From NCBI GenBank assembly GCA_009923965.1, contig RFSL01000079.1, positions 1 to 5,201 of the forward strand: a stretch of 5,201 bases of DNA, given 5' to 3'. The stretch's first letter is position 1; every line of letters begins with the position of its first letter. Source of the stretch: Flavobacteriia bacterium. Lineage in GTDB: Bacteria > Bacteroidota > Bacteroidia > Flavobacteriales_D > Crocinitomicaceae. This document shows, piece by piece, positions 1 to 5,201 of the stretch. The translations under genes were made by a program, and so were the position numbers. Below the pieces are notes generated by a model. It saw only the letters and a program-made list of their open reading frames with translations. It did no database searches and had not been told where the DNA came from.

Positions 1-51
1 GAGGAGGTGACAAAATTAATGGGGCATATTAAGCAGCTTTTAAAAGAATAA
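1..51 (+). CDS. C-terminal end of an unidentified protein (partial)
   Basis: The first frame is open from the window edge to a TAA stop at 49-51. It gives 16 residues, EEVTKLMGHIKQLLKE, a charged amphipathic helix-like tail. The other two plus-strand frames hit stops within the first 30 bases, so this is the only one that can belong to an incoming gene. Its stop lies 22 bases before the stop of the convergent lycopene cyclase gene, spacing typical of two genes meeting tail to tail. I do not recognise the family from so short a tail, and the product cannot be named. An in-frame ATG at 19-21 makes a 10-codon ORF, but continuation of the upstream frame is the simpler reading. Confidence 0.5.
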   Translation, partial: EEVTKLMGHIKQLLKE

Positions 52-67
52 ACTTATAATCAAGTCC

Positions 68-98
68 AAAAAACTATTTCTTAGAATAAAAGTTTTTT
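68..98. terminator. Possible weak bidirectional terminator (8-bp inverted repeat)
   Basis: AAAAAACT at 68-75 is perfectly complementary to AGTTTTTT at 91-98, with a 15-base loop. The repeat lies at the junction of the two convergent genes and includes the stop codon and last codons of the lycopene cyclase gene. Read from either side it ends in a T run, as expected for a shared terminator between tail-to-tail genes. Against it, the stem has only one G-C pair, so it would be weak. In DNA this A/T-rich, such a repeat can also arise by chance. Confidence 0.3.
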
Positions 99-760
99 AA
101 CCCCTCATAAATCCAAACAATAGGAAGTATTAAGCAATAGTTGTAGAATAAATCTTCCAAGGGAATAGTTCCCAATCTAAATCCTACAATGTGATTTTCT
201 GAATACCAAACAATTGGCTCCTCAGTGAATTGGCCTGTCAATATGCCGTTTACAATCAAAAAGGGAATTAAGCAAACTATGTAGGTCAATACAAATTGTG
301 AGAACCATGTTTTTTTTTGTTTCACAAGAAAAAGTGTTAAGCCGAATGCAAGTGCAGTTGCTGATAAAGTATAATAATTATCAAGGTTAAATAAGGATAA
401 AAGCAAAGCAGAGATGCCAAATACATAGATAAATACGAAGGAAAAGGTCTTTAAGGAAATTAATGGGAAATAACCCTTTAAAACTTCATGAACAAATAAA
501 CAATTGTAGGGAATTACAATAAAAAAAAGGATTTCTTCCAGTGGTAAATGACCAGCATAAATTCCCTGAAGGTATTTTGGAGTAAAACCCCAAACACCGA
601 TTGTTGTAAACCATTCATCCCAACAAATAAAAAATAGGGCAACAAGCAATATACTTGGTAAAAGAAACCGCCAGTTCTTGTAAAAAGCTATTTTCTTATC
701 GAAGCTTAATACAAATGGACCAATAAATGAAAGGGTGATAACCCAAAAATACAAACTCAT
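74..760 (-). CDS. crtYcd: Lycopene beta-cyclase, fused CrtYc-CrtYd type
   Basis: Predicted integral membrane enzyme that closes beta-ionone rings on lycopene ends, giving gamma- and/or beta-carotene. The 228 residues contain two copies of the small lycopene cyclase module. In the first, WDEWFTTIGVWGF (47-59) is followed by LPLEEILFF (72-80) and IPYNCLFVHE (83-92). In the second, GFRLGTIPLED (193-203) is followed by a final hydrophobic helix ending in WIYE (216-219). The acidic PLEE and PLED motifs (73-76, 200-203) are the family hallmark. Most of the rest is hydrophobic, compatible with six or seven membrane spans. In Gram-positive actinobacteria the two halves are separate subunits; here they form one chain of normal fused length. 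Its ATG overlaps the crtZ stop in an ATGA, indicating translational coupling, and it is the last gene of the operon. A run of nine A in the coding strand (plus-strand T at 310-318) falls between the modules. The sequence does not show whether it cyclises one or both lycopene ends. Confidence 0.93.
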   Translation of the reverse strand: MSLYFWVITLSFIGPFVLSFDKKIAFYKNWRFLLPSILLVALFFICWDEWFTTIGVWGFTPKYLQGIYAGHLPLEEILFFIVIPYNCLFVHEVLKGYFPLISLKTFSFVFIYVFGISALLLSLFNLDNYYTLSATALAFGLTLFLVKQKKTWFSQFVLTYIVCLIPFLIVNGILTGQFTEEPIVWYSENHIVGFRLGTIPLEDLFYNYCLILPIVWIYEGLKNFYSKK

Positions 761-1236
761 TCTGTAGTGGTTTTTCTATCATAAACCAACTTTGCTTTCT
801 TGTAAAATTTCCAAGGAACAAGCAGCATACCAAAGCATTCTCCCTTTTCTTTTCCTAACTGTTTGTGATGGATTTTATGCGCTTTTCGAATGGCGTAAAA
901 ATATGGGTGGTCAATGTCTCTTAACCATTTAAAGCGCCGGTGAATATAAACATCGTGAATTAAAAAATAAGCCATTCCATAAGCCGCAATTCCATAGCCA
1001 ATCCAAACGGAGAAATAGTTTCCATACATCATTCCCAGCATAATACAAAGCCATGAAGGAATGGCATAAATAAGAAAGAAAACATCATTTTTTTCAAAAA
1101 AACCCGGCTCTACTTGATGGTGATCTTTATGGAAATGCCACATTTTACCGTGCATTACAAATTTATGCGTAGCCCAGGCCATGAATTCCATACCGAAAAA
1201 AGTAGCTAATAAAACAAAAGGTCCCCACCAATACAT
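757..1236 (-). CDS. crtZ: Beta-carotene 3-hydroxylase CrtZ
   Basis: Predicted membrane-bound di-iron hydroxylase of the fatty acid hydroxylase/sterol desaturase superfamily. It adds a hydroxyl group at C-3 of beta-ionone rings (beta-carotene to zeaxanthin, or the single ring of gamma-carotene). All expected histidine motifs are present: HKFVMH (24-29), HKDHH (36-40), HDVYIH (94-99) and HKIHH (120-124), the iron ligands of the family. Hydrophobic segments lie at about 5-21, 52-70 and 76-96. ECFGMLLVP (133-141) near the C-terminus also resembles CrtZ. The 159-residue length is normal for bacterial CrtZ. The start codon shares a single base with the stop of the upstream CruF-family gene (TAATG), and the stop overlaps the lycopene cyclase start (ATGA). 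This position between a cyclase and another carotenoid gene supports carotenoid rather than sterol or lipid substrates. Confidence 0.95.
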   Translation of the reverse strand: MYWWGPFVLLATFFGMEFMAWATHKFVMHGKMWHFHKDHHQVEPGFFEKNDVFFLIYAIPSWLCIMLGMMYGNYFSVWIGYGIAAYGMAYFLIHDVYIHRRFKWLRDIDHPYFYAIRKAHKIHHKQLGKEKGECFGMLLVPWKFYKKAKLVYDRKTTTE

Positions 1237-1862
1237 TATAAACTAAAATTTAATACAATAAAAAATACAAACATCGTAATAAACAATGTGTCATTGACTT
1301 TGTTTTCCTCCCACAAGGAAGTTTTTTGATAAATAACTTGTAATAACAAGCCAACTAAGAACCAGCAGCAATAATTATATAAGGGAATTACATTATTCTT
1401 CCAAGACCAAAAATCACTTTTCATAGCCATTGGCTCTATTAAAAAATCCAAGGCTACCATTAATAGCGTGGCAATTATAAGAACCCATTTTTTATTTTTA
1501 GAAATCCTATTTGCAATAGCAGCCGCGGAAATAGTAACAAGACCCCAATTTAAGCCAATTACTAATGGAATACCTAAAAATTTTAGCCCGAGATTTTCGC
1601 CGTAGGAATAATTCCCAAATAATAATCCTGTATGAATACCAATCCATTCAACAGCAAATCCCACTAACCAAGATGCTGCCAGAAATACATAGAAATCTTT
1701 TCTTCTTTGGTCTCTGGCTAATATGATGATAACAAAAGAAAGCGCTAAATTAAAAAAGGTGAGTTTTAAAAATAGCTCCCTTGTTTCAGGAAGGAGAATT
1801 CCAACAGTGCCGACCGCATAGAAAATTACTATTAGTGCTTGTAGATACGCTTTTTTTATCAT
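1236..1862 (-). CDS. cruF: CruF-family carotenoid biosynthesis protein (probable carotenoid 1',2'-hydratase)
   Basis: Predicted multi-spanning membrane protein of the DUF422 family, which includes cyanobacterial CruF (gamma-carotene 1'-hydroxylase) and the haloarchaeal bisanhydrobacterioruberin hydratase. These enzymes add water across the terminal double bond of an acyclic psi end. Family-like motifs visible are VEWIGIHTGLLFGNYSYG (71-88), GIPLVIGLNWG (97-107), DFLIEPMA (139-146) with acidic residues inside a membrane helix, FWSW (151-154) and PLYNYCCWF (160-168). About six hydrophobic segments can be drawn. At 208 residues it is somewhat shorter than I recall for cyanobacterial and archaeal members, but no core motif is missing. 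It overlaps the SDR gene by four bases (ATGA) and crtZ by one base. The family assignment is strong. The exact reaction is inferred from homologs and from the neighbouring cyclase and hydroxylase. Confidence 0.85.
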   Translation of the reverse strand: MIKKAYLQALIVIFYAVGTVGILLPETRELFLKLTFFNLALSFVIIILARDQRRKDFYVFLAASWLVGFAVEWIGIHTGLLFGNYSYGENLGLKFLGIPLVIGLNWGLVTISAAAIANRISKNKKWVLIIATLLMVALDFLIEPMAMKSDFWSWKNNVIPLYNYCCWFLVGLLLQVIYQKTSLWEENKVNDTLFITMFVFFIVLNFSL

Positions 1863-2860
1863 TGTAGCCGACCGCGAATAGAATTATCAATTGTCTCCTC
1901 TAAAGTATAAAATTGGATTGGAATAGCCTGCATTAACTTAGTTTTATCGTAGACAATATTTTTATACGAGGAATTTGCTGTTTCAACAGAAAACCCATTT
2001 CTTTTTCTAGAAATTTGACTTATAAATTCTAAAACTGTTCCAGTAAATAGACTTAAGGATTTTGGAATAGCAATCTTTGGAGGAGCTGTGTTAAACCGCT
2101 TTGATAAAGCCGTGAATAAATACTGAAATGTTACATTCTCGCCAATACAAAGAAACCTTTCAGAAACAATGTTTGAATTCATAAGTAAGCACATAGAGCG
2201 AGCAACATCACGAACATCTACAACTGCATTTGATCCGCTTGTATAAAATAACATGCCTTTTTTTGCCGATCGAAAGATGGATAAAGATCCTGAGCGCCAA
2301 TCTCCTGGACCTAAAATAACACAGGGATTGAGAATTACTGCTGGCAAGCCTTCTTCTATTCCTCTCCAAACTTCTTTTTCTGCGGAAAATTTAGAAATAG
2401 AATAGCCACTAACATCTGATCCTGGAGCCCAAAGTGATTCTTCCGTTGTTGCACCATTTGGATTTGAACCAAGCGCTGCGGTTGAACTAACATAGCATAA
2501 TTTTTTAACGCCATTTTTTAGAGCATAATTAACAACATTCGCCGTAGCATTTCGATTTTCTTTCATGCATGCTTCAAAATCAGCCTTAAAAAAAGATACT
2601 TTTGCAGCGCAATGATAGACGTAATCAATGTTCAGAAAAAGAGATTCTAAACTTTCAGGGTCGTTTAAATCACCTTTAACCCATATAATTTTGGAGAATA
2701 GAACTTCTGCATCGGGTGAATTATAGTAATGAAAAAGTTTCTCTACTAATTTAATTTTGTGCTCAGAACGATAAAGTGCCTTACAGTTTTCTCCGGCTTC
2801 AATAAGTTGAAATAATAAATGACTTCCCACTAAACCTGTTGCTCCGGTAATTAATATCAT
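1859..2860 (-). CDS. Extended SDR-family NAD(P)-dependent oxidoreductase/epimerase, substrate unknown
   Basis: Cytosolic Rossmann-fold enzyme of the extended short-chain dehydrogenase/reductase superfamily, closest in appearance to the dihydroflavonol reductase/3-beta-hydroxysteroid dehydrogenase group. TGATGLVG (5-12) gives the GxxGxxG dinucleotide-binding loop. An Arg at 31 after strand 2 could favour NADP. GDL (63-65) and HCAAK (83-87) line the cofactor pocket, VSSTAAL (124-130) holds the catalytic Ser/Thr, and YSISK (153-157) is the Tyr-x3-Lys catalytic pair. LNPCVILGPGD (177-187) matches the conserved Asn-Pro region after it. The 333-residue length is typical and no signal peptide is seen. 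It opens the four-gene overlapping unit, its stop coupling to the CruF-family start, so a role in carotenoid or related isoprenoid metabolism is plausible. Equally, it may act elsewhere and simply be co-transcribed. No substrate can be read from the sequence. Confidence 0.88.
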   Translation of the reverse strand: MILITGATGLVGSHLLFQLIEAGENCKALYRSEHKIKLVEKLFHYYNSPDAEVLFSKIIWVKGDLNDPESLESLFLNIDYVYHCAAKVSFFKADFEACMKENRNATANVVNYALKNGVKKLCYVSSTAALGSNPNGATTEESLWAPGSDVSGYSISKFSAEKEVWRGIEEGLPAVILNPCVILGPGDWRSGSLSIFRSAKKGMLFYTSGSNAVVDVRDVARSMCLLMNSNIVSERFLCIGENVTFQYLFTALSKRFNTAPPKIAIPKSLSLFTGTVLEFISQISRKRNGFSVETANSSYKNIVYDKTKLMQAIPIQFYTLEETIDNSIRGRLQ

Positions 2861-2864
2861 ATGA

Positions 2865-2896
2865 CGAAATTACAAATAATGACCCGGCTTTTGCAA
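2865..2896 (-). promoter_or_regulatory. Candidate promoter for the SDR-carotenoid operon
   Basis: In the 46-base hemL-SDR gap, the minus strand reads TTG (2896-2894), 21 bases, then TAATTTCG (2872-2865). This fits the Bacteroidota pattern TTG-N17-23-TAnnTTTG with one mismatch in the -7 element. A start about five bases downstream would fall at or next to the A of the SDR start codon, giving a leaderless or nearly leaderless message, which weakens the case. The gap has no convincing terminator (TTTTGCAAAA at 2890-2899 is a loop-free palindrome), so read-through from hemL is an equally good explanation of expression. Confidence 0.25.
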
Positions 2897-2906
2897 AAAC
2901 AAGGAT

Positions 2907-4229
2907 TTAAGACTTGAAAATAAACGCTAGACCCTCTTGAATTTTTTTGCTGGCTTTTTCCAATTGTGCTTGCGTGTGTGCTTGAGAAATAAAACCAACT
3001 TCGTAGCCACTGGGACCAAAATAAATGCCTTCATCCAATAAAAATGCATGTAAGCGATTGAAGTTTGTCATATCAGGATTAATTTCTTTTGCTGCAGCAA
3101 TCGACTTCCTGCCATTAAATGAAAACCAAAAGATTGATCCTAAAGAAACTAATTTTAAGGGATAATTATTTTCTTCTGTAAAGGCATTCACTTGATTTAC
3201 CATATAGAGCGCCTTTTCTTCTAACTCTTGATAAAAATTATTTTTTGCGCATTCTTTTAATTGCGCGAGCCCTGCAGCCATTGCAACAGGATTTCCAGAA
3301 AGTGTTCCCGCTTGATAAACAGGTCCGTCAGGAGAAACAAAAGCCATAATGTGCTTTTTTGCAGCATAAGCTCCAACAGGCAATCCGCCACCAAGTATTT
3401 TTCCGTAAGTTACAATATCGGGAGTTATATCATACAATTCTGCTGCGCCACCAAATGCTACTCTGAAACCTGAAATTACCTCATCAAAGATTAATAAAAT
3501 TCCTAATTCCGTACAAATTTCTCTTAAAACTAATAGAAAATGCTTGTCCTGTAAAAGTAATCCATTGTTTGCAGGAATTGGTTCAATAATCACACAGGCG
3601 ATATCATCTGCATATTCAGTTAAGCAAGTTCTTAATGTTTCAATATCATTTAAAGGTAAAACCAGAGTTTCATTTGCAAAAATTTCAGGAACTCCTGCGC
3701 TTGATGAGGTGCCAAATGTTGCTAGACCACTTCCTGCGTTTACTAAAAGCGCATCAACATGTCCGTGGTAACATCCATCAAATTTTACAATTTTTGTTTT
3801 TCCTGTATAGCCGCGAGCCAAACGAATAGCTGACATTACTGCTTCTGTTCCCGAACTTGTAAAACGCATTTTATCGATAAATGGAATTCTCTCTAAAATA
3901 AATTGAGCTAAGTCGTTTTCTTTTCTCGTAGGAGCTCCAAAACTTGAGCCATTTTCCAGTGTGCTGACAATTGAACTAAAAACCTGAGGATGATTGTGGC
4001 CTAAAATCAAAGGTCCCCAACTGCAACAAAAATCAATAAATTCATTGTCATCTTCGTCCCATATTAAGGCGCCATTTCCTTTTTTTATAAACAAGGGTGT
4101 TCCACCAACAGACTTAAAAGCCCTAACGGGGGAATTCACTCCGCCAGGGAAAAAAGTTTTTGAAGCTTCAAAAAGCCTTTCTGATTCCGTTCTTTTTATG
4201 GGACTTGTAATCTTCATTTCTTTGTACAT
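2907..4229 (-). CDS. hemL: Glutamate-1-semialdehyde 2,1-aminomutase
   Basis: Cytosolic PLP enzyme (fold type I, class-III aminotransferase family) that converts glutamate-1-semialdehyde to 5-aminolevulinate, the last step of the C5 route into heme and other tetrapyrroles. Diagnostic stretches are FPGGVNSPVRAF (27-38), SSGTEAVMSAIRLARG (125-140), CYHGH (153-157), IIEPIPANNGLL (214-225), FDEVISGFR (248-256), YGKILGGGLPVGAY (275-288) with PLP lysine Lys277, AGTLSGNPVAMAAG (307-320) and GYEVGFISQAHT (408-419). At 440 residues it is slightly longer than the usual roughly 425-430. A second in-frame ATG at 4217 (MKITSP) would give 436 residues and sits behind the A/G-rich AAAGAA; the family's conserved region starts well after both. 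It is divergent from kynU across 38 bases and lies 46 bases before the SDR gene on the same strand. No odd residues or truncation are seen. Confidence 0.97.
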   Translation of the reverse strand: MYKEMKITSPIKRTESERLFEASKTFFPGGVNSPVRAFKSVGGTPLFIKKGNGALIWDEDDNEFIDFCCSWGPLILGHNHPQVFSSIVSTLENGSSFGAPTRKENDLAQFILERIPFIDKMRFTSSGTEAVMSAIRLARGYTGKTKIVKFDGCYHGHVDALLVNAGSGLATFGTSSSAGVPEIFANETLVLPLNDIETLRTCLTEYADDIACVIIEPIPANNGLLLQDKHFLLVLREICTELGILLIFDEVISGFRVAFGGAAELYDITPDIVTYGKILGGGLPVGAYAAKKHIMAFVSPDGPVYQAGTLSGNPVAMAAGLAQLKECAKNNFYQELEEKALYMVNQVNAFTEENNYPLKLVSLGSIFWFSFNGRKSIAAAKEINPDMTNFNRLHAFLLDEGIYFGPSGYEVGFISQAHTQAQLEKASKKIQEGLAFIFKS

Positions 4230-4232
4230 TTG
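4205..4232 (+). promoter_or_regulatory. Predicted kynU promoter (Bacteroidota type)
   Basis: The plus strand has TTG at 4205-4207, a 17-base spacer, and TACATTTG at 4225-4232. The last is a perfect match to the Bacteroidota -7 consensus TAnnTTTG at an allowed spacing. Transcription would begin near 4237, giving a leader of about 30 bases before the kynU ATG at 4268. The leader is A-rich and has no Shine-Dalgarno sequence, as is usual in this phylum. The promoter lies over the 5' end of the hemL coding sequence. The 8-base element has only six fixed positions, so position between divergent genes is the main support. Confidence 0.5.
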
Positions 4233-4242
4233 TATCCGAACA

Positions 4243-4273
4243 CAAAATTAGCAATAATCAGTAGCATATGCAG
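4243..4273 (-). promoter_or_regulatory. Predicted hemL promoter (Bacteroidota type)
   Basis: The minus strand carries TAATTTTG at 4250-4243, a perfect match to TAnnTTTG. A weak -33 element CTG (4273-4271, one mismatch to TTG) lies 20 bases upstream, inside the start of kynU. Transcription would begin near 4238, leaving a leader of about 9 bases before the ATG at 4229 or about 21 before the ATG at 4217. The very short first leader is a mild argument for the downstream start. The start region coincides with that of the opposing kynU promoter. Confidence 0.5.
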
Positions 4274-5201
4274 TTTGAGAACAACTTAGAATTTGCGCGT
4301 CAATTGGATAACAAAGATCCTTTAAAATCGTTCAGGGATAAGTTTCATTTTCCAAATTTTCACGAAAAAAAAATTCTCTATTTCACAGGGAATTCTTTAG
4401 GATTACAGCCAAAAAAAGCGGCAGAATATATTCAAGAAGAACTTGCAGATTGGGCGAAGTTTGGAGTTGAAGGGCATTTTCATGCAAAACGACCTTGGTA
4501 CTCATACCATGAAAACTTATGCGAGATGACAGCAAAAATTGTAGGAGCAAAGCCCGTAGAAGTTGTTGTAACACATTCTTTAACAACAAATTTGCACCTC
4601 CTACTCGTTTCTTTTTATCGACCTCAAGGAAAACGAACAAAAATTATTTGCGAAGCAAAAGCTTTTCCGAGCGATCAATATGTTTTGGAATCACAAGTTA
4701 ATTTTCACGGCCTAAAGCAAGAAAATATTGTTGAAGTCTTTCCTAGAGCTGGTGAGGATTTAATTCACTTAGAAGACATTTTAGCAAAAATTCAAGAACT
4801 TGGTGATGAATTAGCATTGGTGATGATTGGTGGGGTAAATTACTATACAGGTCAATTATTTGATATGCAAAAAATAACTGCTGCTGCACATGCTGTTGGT
4901 GCAATCGCAGGTTTTGATTTGGCGCATGCAACTGGAAATGTAAATCTACAATTGCACGACTGGAATGTTGATTTCGCTACGTGGTGCGGATATAAATACT
5001 TGAATTCTTCCCCTGGAGGTGTATCTGGAATATTTGTGCACGAACGACATGCTAATGATTCCTCTTTACCGCGTTTTGCAGGTTGGTGGGGACATGACAA
5101 AGAAGCGCGTTTTCAAATGGAAAAAGGTTTTCAACCCCTAGCCGGAGCTGAAGGTTGGCAATTGAGTAATGCGCCGGTTCTTGGAATGGCAGCACATTTG
5201 G
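4268..5201 (+). CDS. kynU: Kynureninase (partial, C-terminus beyond window)
   Basis: PLP-dependent hydrolase (fold type I) that cleaves kynurenine to anthranilate, or 3-hydroxykynurenine to 3-hydroxyanthranilate, plus alanine. It serves tryptophan breakdown or the de novo NAD route. The ATG at 4268 opens a frame of 311 codons with no stop before the edge. Family motifs are LYFTGNSLGLQP (37-48), a WAKFGVEGH segment (62-70), THSLTTNLHLLL (102-113), EAKAFPSDQY (129-138), FDLAHATGN (216-224, with Asp217 and His220 in the PLP pocket), YKYLNSSPGG (242-251, PLP Schiff-base lysine Lys243), GWWGH (272-276) and GWQLSNAP (296-303). Bacterial kynureninases are usually near 420 residues, so about a quarter, the C-terminal domain, is missing here. 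The genes that would decide between the anthranilate and NAD routes (kynurenine 3-monooxygenase, tryptophan or 3-hydroxyanthranilate dioxygenase) are not in the window. Confidence 0.96.
   Translation, partial: MQFENNLEFARQLDNKDPLKSFRDKFHFPNFHEKKILYFTGNSLGLQPKKAAEYIQEELADWAKFGVEGHFHAKRPWYSYHENLCEMTAKIVGAKPVEVVVTHSLTTNLHLLLVSFYRPQGKRTKIICEAKAFPSDQYVLESQVNFHGLKQENIVEVFPRAGEDLIHLEDILAKIQELGDELALVMIGGVNYYTGQLFDMQKITAAAHAVGAIAGFDLAHATGNVNLQLHDWNVDFATWCGYKYLNSSPGGVSGIFVHERHANDSSLPRFAGWWGHDKEARFQMEKGFQPLAGAEGWQLSNAPVLGMAAHL

Noticed and set aside
2..21. AGGAGGTGA at 2-10, a near-perfect Shine-Dalgarno sequence, 8 bases before an ATG that opens a 10-codon ORF.
   Set aside because: The ATG is in frame with an open frame entering from the window edge, so it is better read as the tail of a longer gene. 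The other genes here show no Shine-Dalgarno sequences, consistent with Bacteroidota.
2887..2903. Palindrome TTTTGCAAAA in the hemL-SDR gap as a possible terminator or operator.
   Set aside because: It has no loop, only a central G-C step and no following T run in the right place; a 10-bp A/T-rich palindrome is likely chance.
3261..4251. Several plus-strand open frames of 60-85 codons opposite hemL.
   Set aside because: They are antisense to a clear full-length hemL, resemble no known protein, and are expected by chance opposite a long coding sequence.
4383..5100. Minus-strand open frames of 62-85 codons, and a 60-codon plus-strand frame at 4519-4701, within kynU.
   Set aside because: The kynU frame has kynureninase motifs throughout; these frames are antisense or frame-shifted shadows with low-complexity translations.
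1..5201. Search for CRISPR arrays, insertion-sequence ends, tRNA genes, long repeats or a defence/toxin system.
   Set aside because: Nearly every base is covered by recognisable metabolic genes, gaps are 46 bases or less, and no repeated units or transposase-like frames were seen.

Overview
The window is AT-rich (by eye under 40% GC), densely packed chromosomal DNA. It most resembles a Bacteroidota genome, probably Flavobacteriales. The reasons are a lycopene cyclase built from two fused CrtYc/CrtYd-type halves, a short CruF-type protein beside a CrtZ hydroxylase, starts without Shine-Dalgarno sequences, and perfect matches to the Bacteroidota -7 promoter element (TAnnTTTG) in the one divergent gap. 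This taxonomic placement is inference; no rRNA or other marker is present.

Layout from left to right. Positions 1-51 are the last codons of an unidentified plus-strand gene. It converges on a minus-strand run of five genes, read from right to left: hemL (4229-2907), an extended short-chain dehydrogenase/reductase (SDR, 2860-1859), a CruF-family carotenoid protein (1862-1236), the beta-carotene hydroxylase crtZ (1236-757) and the fused lycopene cyclase crtYcd (760-74). The last four overlap by 4, 1 and 4 bases, so they are almost certainly one translationally coupled operon. A 46-base gap separates hemL from the SDR gene. To the right, kynU (kynureninase) starts at 4268 on the plus strand and runs off the window after 311 codons. 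Only 38 bases separate it from hemL. No stretch longer than 46 bases lacks a gene.

How the genes work together. Lycopene cyclase makes beta-ionone rings from lycopene ends, CrtZ hydroxylates those rings at C-3, and CruF-type enzymes hydrate an acyclic psi end at C-1'. Having all three in one coupled unit suggests a monocyclic carotenoid with one hydroxylated ring and one 1'-hydroxy acyclic end, the saproxanthin/myxol type known from marine flavobacteria. Phytoene synthase, phytoene desaturase and any 3',4'-desaturase are not in the window. The SDR at the head of the unit has an intact cofactor site and catalytic Tyr/Lys but no assignable substrate, and is the least explained gene here. hemL (5-aminolevulinate synthesis for heme) and kynU (tryptophan catabolism or de novo NAD synthesis) are housekeeping-type PLP enzymes.

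No mobile element, CRISPR array, tRNA, rRNA or defence system was seen. The most interesting points are the predicted monocyclic carotenoid operon with its orphan SDR, and the overlapping face-to-face hemL/kynU promoters.
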